A stretch of 35,517 nucleotides of DNA from Pimelobacter sp. (GTDB taxonomy: Bacteria > Actinomycetota > Actinomycetes > Propionibacteriales > Nocardioidaceae): assembly GCA_002698575.1 (NCBI GenBank), contig NZZG01000033.1, positions 1-35,517 on the forward strand. The letters are read 5' to 3'. The position numbers were made by a program, and so were the translations under genes. This document shows positions 30,959-35,517 of this stretch, piece by piece (within the stretch, counting starts at the first letter, position 1; each line of letters opens with the position of its first letter). Under the pieces are notes generated by a model that saw only the letters and a program-made list of their open reading frames with translations, was not told the DNA's origin and made no database searches.

Positions 30959-31687
30959 GTGCGTGACCTGCTCCGCGGTGCCGGCTACCTGCGCAGCGGG
31001 TGGTCGTTCGTGCGCGCGCGCCCGCGCCTGCTGCTCCTCGGCATGCTGCCGGCGCTGATCGTCCTGACGGTGCTGACCTCGGCACTCGTCCTCCTCGTGC
31101 TCAACGTCGGCGACCTGGTCGGCTGGGCGACGCCCTTCACCGATGAGTGGGCAGAGCCCCTGCGCGCGGTGGTGCGGGTGCTGCTCGCGGTCGCCCTGCT
31201 GGTGGGCGCGCTGATGCTGTCCTCGGCGCTCTTCGTGGGCTTGACGCTCACCCTGGGGGACCCGTTCTACGAGCGGATCTGGCGCGCCACCGAGGTCTCG
31301 CTCGGTGGCCCGGTGCCCGAGGACGGGGTCGGCCTGTGGCGGTCGGCGCGAGACGCCCTGCGGCTGGTCGCCGTGGGGCTCGGCTTCGCGCTGCTCGTCC
31401 TGCTCAGTGGCTTCGTCCCGGTCGTCGGTCCGGTGGTCGGGATCGTGCTCGGTGTGGTGTTCTCGGGTCGCTTGCTCGCGCGCGAGCTGCTCGGACGGCC
31501 GCTCGGAGCCCGGGGGCTGGACGATGCCGCGCAGCGTGCGGCCACCTCGGCCCACCGCTCCACCGTGCTCGGCTTCGGGATCGCCACCCACCTCTGCTTC
31601 CTGGTGCCGCTGGGCGGCGTGCTGGTGATGCCGGCGGCCGTGGCGGGTGCCACGATCCTGGCGCGCGAGGAGCTTCGGTTCGGGTGA
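30959..31687 (+). CDS. EI24-domain membrane protein (CysZ-like)
   Basis: 242 aa with about four to six hydrophobic helices. It begins with VRDLLRGAGYLRSGWSFVRARPRLLLLGMLPALIVL, has the GDPFYERIW loop typical of the EI24/CysZ superfamily (residue ~100), and ends GVLVMPAAVAGATILAREELRF. CysZ transports sulfate in proteobacteria; for actinobacterial EI24 proteins no substrate should be assumed. The GTG start at 30959 is used, 45 bp after the thioredoxin-like gene. The convergent HxlR gene ends 27 bp away. Confidence 0.88.
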   Translation: MRDLLRGAGYLRSGWSFVRARPRLLLLGMLPALIVLTVLTSALVLLVLNVGDLVGWATPFTDEWAEPLRAVVRVLLAVALLVGALMLSSALFVGLTLTLGDPFYERIWRATEVSLGGPVPEDGVGLWRSARDALRLVAVGLGFALLVLLSGFVPVVGPVVGIVLGVVFSGRLLARELLGRPLGARGLDDAAQRAATSAHRSTVLGFGIATHLCFLVPLGGVLVMPAAVAGATILAREELRFG

Positions 31688-31714
31688 CCGCAGTGGCCGG
31701 TCGCCATCTGCCGG

Positions 31715-32068
31715 TCAGGACGACTCGACGACGGCGTGTCGGCGACCCCACACGGCGAGGGCGTCCACGACGGCCACCAGGTCGCGGCCGGAGTCGGTCA
31801 ATCGGTAGTCCCAGCGCACGGGCGACGACTGGTAGGCCGAGCGCTCGACCACGCCGGCTTCCTGCAGGCTGCGCAGCCGGGCGGCGATCCGGTCGCGCGG
31901 AGCGCCGGTGCCCGCGACGATGTCGCCGAACCGGGTGACGCCGAAGGAGAGCTCACGCACGACGAGCAGGGCCCAGCGCTCGCCGACCAGCTCGAGCGCG
32001 GCCGCTGCGGGACAGGGGCGACCCGGGAGTCGGGTCGGATCGATCCTGACGGTCGTGGGTGTCGTCAT
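31715..32068 (-). CDS. HxlR-family transcriptional regulator
   Basis: 117 aa. The winged helix-turn-helix is typical: CPAAAALELVGERWALLVVRELSFGVTRFGDIVAGTGAPRDRIAARLRSLQEAGVVERSAYQSSPVRWDYRLTDSGRDLVAVVDALAVWGRRH; the N-terminal Cys-Pro and the DYRLT wing are family marks. HxlR-type proteins sense electrophiles or small ligands and bind operators near divergent genes. The start is ATG 32068, 18 bp from the MFS gene on the other strand; the larger frame extending to 33820 is antisense to the MFS gene and is not coding. Confidence 0.94.
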   Translation of the reverse strand: MTTPTTVRIDPTRLPGRPCPAAAALELVGERWALLVVRELSFGVTRFGDIVAGTGAPRDRIAARLRSLQEAGVVERSAYQSSPVRWDYRLTDSGRDLVAVVDALAVWGRRHAVVESS

Positions 32069-32073
32069 GGGTG

Positions 32074-32105
32074 TAGCGTCCCCCTCATGAGTTTGGAATC
32101 CAAAC
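32074..32105. promoter_or_regulatory. MFS promoter and HxlR operator inside the first codons
   Basis: TAGCGT (32074-32079) lies seven nt before the ATG of the MFS gene (32087). The perfect palindrome GTTTGGA-A-TCCAAAC (32091-32105) starts one nt after the start codon, covering codons 2-7. Its arm composition and placement fit an HxlR-family operator that blocks transcription just downstream of the start site. Confidence 0.7.
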
Positions 32106-33457
32106 CTACACCGTTGGTGGCCGTCTCGCTCGGCACGGCCCTGGTGCTGGTGACCTACGTGACCCCGATCGTGTCGGTGCCCCTCACCGCGGTCGACCTG
32201 GACGCCGGCGCGGGCTCGAGGGCCTGGATCCTGAGCTCGATGAGCGTCGGGCTGGCGGCGGCGCTGCTGGTCTCCGGCGTCATCGGTGACACCATCGGGC
32301 GGCGTCGGATCTACGACCTGGGGTTGGTGCTCCTGGCTGCGGGAGCGGTCGCGTGCGCGTCGGCGTGGGCGCCGTGGGTCGTGGTCGCCGGCCGCTCGGT
32401 GCAGGGTGTCGGGGGCGCCGCGATCCTGGCGTGCGGACTGTCGCTGCTGGCGGTGCACTTCGCCCCCGGGCCACCGCGAGTGCATGCCACTGCCATCTGG
32501 GGGGCCAGCGTGGGCCTCGGGATCGCCCTCGGCTCGGTGACCGCGGCCGCCGTCGGCGAGATCGGGACCGGTTGGCGCGAGACGTACGCCGTCACGGCGG
32601 TGCTCTGTCTCGCTCTGCTGCCGCTGGGGCGCGCCGTACCGGAGTCCCGAGCCGAGGAGCCGCGGCCGATCGACGTACCCGGCCTGGTGCTGCTCGTCGT
32701 CGGGATGACCCTTCTGGTCTCGGCGGTGACCGAGGTCCGCAACGGACTCGGGGCGGTGACCGTGGGACTCCTGGTGGCCGCCCTGGTGTGCCTGGCGGCG
32801 TACGGCGTCGTCGAGCAGCGGGTCGCGGCGCCGCTCGTGGAGCCCTCGTTGCTGCTGCGTCCCGGGTTTCTCGCCGCCACGCTCGGCTCGCTCACGCTCG
32901 GGCTGAGCATGATCGGCGTCGCGTCCTTCGTCCCGACGGTCCTGCAGGTCGGCCTCGGGCACGGCATCTGGACGGCCAGCCTGGTGCCGGCCGTGTGGGC
33001 GGTCGTCAGCGTGGCGACCTCGCTCCTCCTGCGGCTGCTGCCGTTCCCGATCGCGGGGCCCCGCGACATCTCCCTGGTGCTGGTGCTCGTCGCGCTCGGC
33101 CAGTGCCTGGGCCTGGGGCTCACCGAGGACTCCGGCGTCTGGCGGCTGGTGGTGATGATGGCTGTCGCCGGCATCGGGACCGGTGTGCTCAACGCCGTGC
33201 TCGGTCGTGAGTCGGTCGCCAACGTCCCGGCCGACCGCTCGGCGATGGGCAGCGGAGCCAACAACACCGCCCGCTACCTGGGTGCGGCGATCGGCATCAC
33301 GTTGTTCGTCACGATCGCCACCCATGCGGGCGACTCGCTCGTCGCCGGGTGGAACATCGCCCTCGGCGTGGCGATCGTGCTGTGTCTGGCGGGGGCGGGG
33401 GCCATCGCGCTCGTCGGGTCGCGGATGGCCCGACCGGAGGACGTCGCTACCGGCTGA
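32087..33457 (+). CDS. MFS transporter (DHA2-like, 12-14 helices)
   Basis: 456 aa. Helix 1 begins PLVAVSLGTALVLVTYVTPIVSVPL; the loop between helices 2 and 3 has GDTIGRRRIYDLG (the MFS motif A), and GRSVQGVGGAAILACGLSLLAVHF is the motif common in DHA2-type drug exporters. Proton-driven efflux of a drug or metabolite is the likely job. The first codons (SLESKP) are fixed by the palindrome lying within them, consistent with control by the divergent HxlR protein. Its stop overlaps the convergent LysR gene by 11 bp. Confidence 0.92.
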   Translation: MSLESKPTPLVAVSLGTALVLVTYVTPIVSVPLTAVDLDAGAGSRAWILSSMSVGLAAALLVSGVIGDTIGRRRIYDLGLVLLAAGAVACASAWAPWVVVAGRSVQGVGGAAILACGLSLLAVHFAPGPPRVHATAIWGASVGLGIALGSVTAAAVGEIGTGWRETYAVTAVLCLALLPLGRAVPESRAEEPRPIDVPGLVLLVVGMTLLVSAVTEVRNGLGAVTVGLLVAALVCLAAYGVVEQRVAAPLVEPSLLLRPGFLAATLGSLTLGLSMIGVASFVPTVLQVGLGHGIWTASLVPAVWAVVSVATSLLLRLLPFPIAGPRDISLVLVLVALGQCLGLGLTEDSGVWRLVVMMAVAGIGTGVLNAVLGRESVANVPADRSAMGSGANNTARYLGAAIGITLFVTIATHAGDSLVAGWNIALGVAIVLCLAGAGAIALVGSRMARPEDVATG

Positions 33458-34334
33458 GAGCGGAGACGACAGCAGCCACGGCCGGGGAGGACCGCATCGT
33501 GCGGCGGTGCACGGCCACGACGTCGCGGGTCGGCACCGGGTCGTGGACCGGTACGGCGACGAGGTCGCGGCCCAGGTCCGCGCGGCCCAGCCGTGGCACC
33601 AGCGCGATCCCGAGCCGGGCGCGCGCGAGCGCCAGGTGCGACTCGTACTCCATCGACTCGTGGGCGATGCGCGGGCGGCGGCCCGTACCGTCGTACATCC
33701 GGCTGAGCCACTGCCGACAGATCGTGCCCTCGGGCGTCGCGATCCATCCCTCGTCGACGAGGTCGTGGGGACTGACGCGCTCGCGGCCGGCCAGGGGGTG
33801 CTCGACGTGCGTGATGACATCGGCGACGTCGGAGGCCACCGACGTCCTCACCAGGTGGTCGGGCAGGTCGAGGGCGACGTCGCCCCAGGTGTGCACGAGG
33901 CCGACCTCGAGCCGGCCGTCGGCGACCAGTGCGACGGTGTCCCACGGCTCGCGCTCGACGAGCGAGATGCGCAGGTCGCGGTGGCGCAGGGCGAGGTCGT
34001 GCACCACCGGGGCGACGAGCCCGCGCATGGCGGTGGAGAAGGCCGCGAGGCGGAGGTGGCCCACGACGTGGTCGGCCCGCCGGTGCAGGTCGGCCTCGAT
34101 CTCCTCGAGGTCGCCCAGCAGGCGGGCGCCGGCGTCGACCAGGTGTCGGCCGTGGCCGGTGAGGATGACACCGCGGCCGACGCGCTCCAGCAGGGGGACA
34201 CCGGTCTGCCGCTCCAGGCGCTTGACCTGCTGGGAGACCGCGCTGGGCGTGAACCCGAGCTCCGCGGCCGCGGCGACCACGGAGCCGTGGGTGTCCACGG
34301 CCCGCAGCGAGCTGAGCGCCTCGAGGTCGATCAT
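33447..34334 (-). CDS. LysR-type transcriptional regulator
   Basis: 295 aa. The N-terminal helix-turn-helix is clear (LEALSSLRAVDTHGSVVAAAAELGFTPSAVSQQVKRLERQTGVPLLERVGRGVILTGHG), and the rest is the periplasmic-binding-like co-inducer domain. Members control a divergent gene and repress their own; here the divergent neighbour is an EamA exporter. The ATG at 34334 is six nt after the minus-strand hexamer TAGCAT (34341-34346), and a palindrome overlaps that promoter. Confidence 0.94.
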   Translation of the reverse strand: MIDLEALSSLRAVDTHGSVVAAAAELGFTPSAVSQQVKRLERQTGVPLLERVGRGVILTGHGRHLVDAGARLLGDLEEIEADLHRRADHVVGHLRLAAFSTAMRGLVAPVVHDLALRHRDLRISLVEREPWDTVALVADGRLEVGLVHTWGDVALDLPDHLVRTSVASDVADVITHVEHPLAGRERVSPHDLVDEGWIATPEGTICRQWLSRMYDGTGRRPRIAHESMEYESHLALARARLGIALVPRLGRADLGRDLVAVPVHDPVPTRDVVAVHRRTMRSSPAVAAVVSALSR

Positions 34335-34400
34335 GTAGCAATGCTACCGAGAAGCATGAAGTTCGCATCGCTGGTGCTTCATGTTCGCGCGCGTCAGGAT
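34335..34400. promoter_or_regulatory. Divergent lysR/EamA control region with two palindromes
   Basis: GTAGCA-A-TGCTAC (34335-34347) covers the lysR -10 and start site, fitting autorepression. CATGAAG (34355-34361) and CTTCATG (34377-34383) are perfect 7-bp arms 15 bp apart, a candidate LysR site upstream of the EamA gene, whose -10-like CAGGAT (34395-34400) lies six nt before its ATG. Confidence 0.6.
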
Positions 34401-34406
34401 GGAGCC

Positions 34407-35315
34407 ATGGATCGCCGCGCCTCGCTGCTCGCTGCTCTGGTCGCCACGATCTGGGGCTTCAACTTCATCGCCATCGACTGGGGCTTGCACGACGTGGATC
34501 CCTTGCTGTTCGTGGCCCTGCGCTTCGTGGTCGTCCTGGTGCCCGCGCTCTTCCTGGTGCCGCGACCCGATCTGCCGTGGTCCACGATCCTGACGGTCGG
34601 GGCCTTCATGTCCCTGGGGCAGTTCGGCTTCCTCTACGTCGCGATGGACGCCGGGATGCCTCCTGGGCTGGCCGCCCTGGTCCTGCAGGCACAGGTGATC
34701 TTCACGGTCGTGATCGCTGCCGGGGTGCTGCGCGAGCTGCCCACCGTCCGGCAGGCGACCGGGGTGCTGCTCGGCTCCGCGGGGCTGCTCGTCGTCGCCG
34801 TGGGTCGCGGGGGCGAGGTGCCCCTGCTGGCGCTGGCGCTCTGCCTGCTCGGCGCCCTGTCCTGGGGCATCGGCAACGTCGTCTCCCGCGCCTCGGGCGC
34901 CACCGGCGGACTGGCCCTCACCGTCTGGTCGGCGCTGGTCGTGCCGCTGCCGCTGGTGGGGTTGTCGCTCGTGCTGGACGGGCCGCAGACGATCCTGGAC
35001 AGCGCGGCCGCGTTCGGCTGGCAAGCCGCGCTCTCGACGCTCTACACCGCGGGACTCGCCTCGTTGGTCGGCTACGGCATCTTCAACACGTTGCTCTCGC
35101 GCAACCCGTCGGCCGCGGTGGTCCCGTGGATCCTGCTTGCGCCCGTCGTCGCGATGGTCTCCGCCTGGGTGCTGCTCGACCAGCAGCCCAACGTGGCCGA
35201 GGCCGGGGGCGGGGTGGTGATGATCGTCGGAGTCCTGGTCGCGCTCCGCTCGGGACGGGAACGCGGCGCGTCCCGTGGCCGGCCGGAGGTCGGCGTGCGG
35301 GTGTCGTCGGGCTGA
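34407..35315 (+). CDS. EamA-family (DMT) transporter
   Basis: 302 aa with about ten helices in two EamA repeats. It begins RRASLLAALVATIWGFNFIAIDWGLHDVDPLLFVALRFVVVLVPALFLVP and shows SLGQFGFLYVAMDAGMPPGLAALVLQAQVIFTVVIAAGVLRELP, the typical EamA/RhaT pattern; the second repeat has NPSAAVVPWILLAPVVAMVSAWVLLDQQP. Export of an amino acid or related metabolite is typical (YdcZ/EamA group). The ATG at 34407 is preceded by GGAG. Likely target of the divergent LysR regulator. The basic tail (GRERGASRGRPEVGVRV) is cytoplasmic. Confidence 0.92.
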   Translation: MDRRASLLAALVATIWGFNFIAIDWGLHDVDPLLFVALRFVVVLVPALFLVPRPDLPWSTILTVGAFMSLGQFGFLYVAMDAGMPPGLAALVLQAQVIFTVVIAAGVLRELPTVRQATGVLLGSAGLLVVAVGRGGEVPLLALALCLLGALSWGIGNVVSRASGATGGLALTVWSALVVPLPLVGLSLVLDGPQTILDSAAAFGWQAALSTLYTAGLASLVGYGIFNTLLSRNPSAAVVPWILLAPVVAMVSAWVLLDQQPNVAEAGGGVVMIVGVLVALRSGRERGASRGRPEVGVRVSSG

Positions 35316-35370
35316 CCTGGTCCTCCGGGGTGGGTGTGCTCGGCGCGTGGGTGTGGCGCCCGCGCGCGTA

Positions 35371-35462
35371 GTCGACCGGGTCTCGCCGTCAAGGATCTCG
35401 CTGCGCTCGACCGCTGCGCGGTGCCTTCGGCATCCATTGACCGCGAGCCTCTCCCGGTCGAC
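35371..35462. repeat. Long-range inverted repeat in the 3' non-coding tail
   Basis: GTCGACCGGG (35371-35380) and CCCGGTCGAC (35453-35462) are exact inverted arms spanning 92 bp, with looser pairing inward (CGCCGTCAAGG against CCATTGACCGCG) interrupted by a short insertion. The region 35316-35517 has no gene. This could be a REP/MITE-like element or a structured terminator; it runs into the window edge. Confidence 0.45.
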
Positions 35463-35517
35463 GGACGGCGCGCTCAACGGCGAGGGCTCCGCCCACGCCG
35501 CCGCATGCGCGGGCGCC

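Noticed and set aside
31715..33820. 701-codon frame continuing upstream of the HxlR gene
   Set aside because: Only the last 117 codons are HxlR; the rest is antisense to the MFS gene and has shadow composition.
1..35517. A complete ethylmalonyl-CoA pathway
   Set aside because: Mesaconyl-CoA hydratase, methylsuccinyl-CoA dehydrogenase and the lyase/thioesterase steps are not in the window, so only part of the pathway is shown; a polyketide-extender role for Ccr remains possible.
1..35517. CRISPR arrays, tRNA or rRNA genes, insertion sequences
   Set aside because: No regularly spaced repeats, cloverleaf-like sequence, transposase frame or terminal inverted repeats with target duplications were found by eye.

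Overview
The window is GC-rich actinobacterial chromosome. NucS, an Ecm/Ccr/MeaB set, a CGNR regulator, a SigE-type ECF sigma factor, DUF6318-like lipoproteins and type VII secretion (ESX)-like helical proteins together point to Nocardioides or a close relative; this is inferred from gene content and style, not from a database match. Many genes seem to be transcribed without a leader: a TAnnnT hexamer sits 6-8 nt before the start codon (e.g. 1515, 5242, 8237, 11431, 22377, 29956, 32074, 34341 on the minus strand). GTG starts and 1-4 bp stop/start overlaps are common. No tRNA, rRNA, CRISPR or insertion sequence was seen.

Layout. 36-1360 (-): a lipoprotein and a secreted PKD-like protein, translationally coupled. 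1527-3545 (+): ethylmalonyl-CoA mutase (ecm). 3601-5160 (+): alanine/glycine:cation symporter. 5254-6022 (+): small Cys-rich basic protein and ferritin behind two iron-box-like sites. 6049-8779: D-amino-acid oxidase, DUF952 membrane protein, NucS mismatch endonuclease, acetyltransferase. 8838-10652 (+): tandem-fused 3-hydroxyacyl-CoA dehydrogenase with a strong terminator. 10698-13783: VOC gene remnant, acetyltransferase, GH114-like secreted hydrolase, CGNR regulator divergent from an EamA exporter. 13863-15508 (+): ECF sigma factor and a membrane-anchored partner. 15518-17922 (-): DivIVA/FilP-like coiled coil and AI-2E-family permease. 18055-22331: core acyl-CoA block of ccr and epimerase (-), acetyl-CoA acetyltransferase and meaB (+). 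22390-23412: GT61-like glycosyltransferase. 23427-29924: two divergent ESX-like gene sets around a MarR gene, with helical substrate-like proteins, an EspG-like protein, a secreted-lipase-like protein and two lipoproteins, but no secretion ATPase. 29969-31687: thioredoxin-fold/TPR protein lacking CxxC, EI24 membrane protein. 31715-35315: HxlR/MFS and LysR/EamA divergent regulator-transporter pairs. 35316-35517: non-coding tail with an inverted repeat.

How it fits together. Thiolase, 3-hydroxybutyryl-CoA dehydrogenase, crotonyl-CoA carboxylase/reductase, epimerase, ethylmalonyl-CoA mutase and the MeaB chaperone are consecutive or supporting steps of the ethylmalonyl-CoA (EMC) route for acetyl-CoA assimilation, which can also supply ethylmalonyl-CoA extender units. 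They lie in three separate places in the window, yet a palindrome TTACC-N4-GGTAA (perfect before ecm, 9/10 before ccr, weaker before the dehydrogenase and thiolase genes) sits at each promoter region, suggesting one dispersed regulon whose regulator is not in the window. Other notable points: meaB has no ATG/GTG/TTG for its N-terminal 88 residues, a WXG100-like gene is split by an in-frame amber codon, and an HxlR-type operator lies inside the first codons of its neighbouring transporter.
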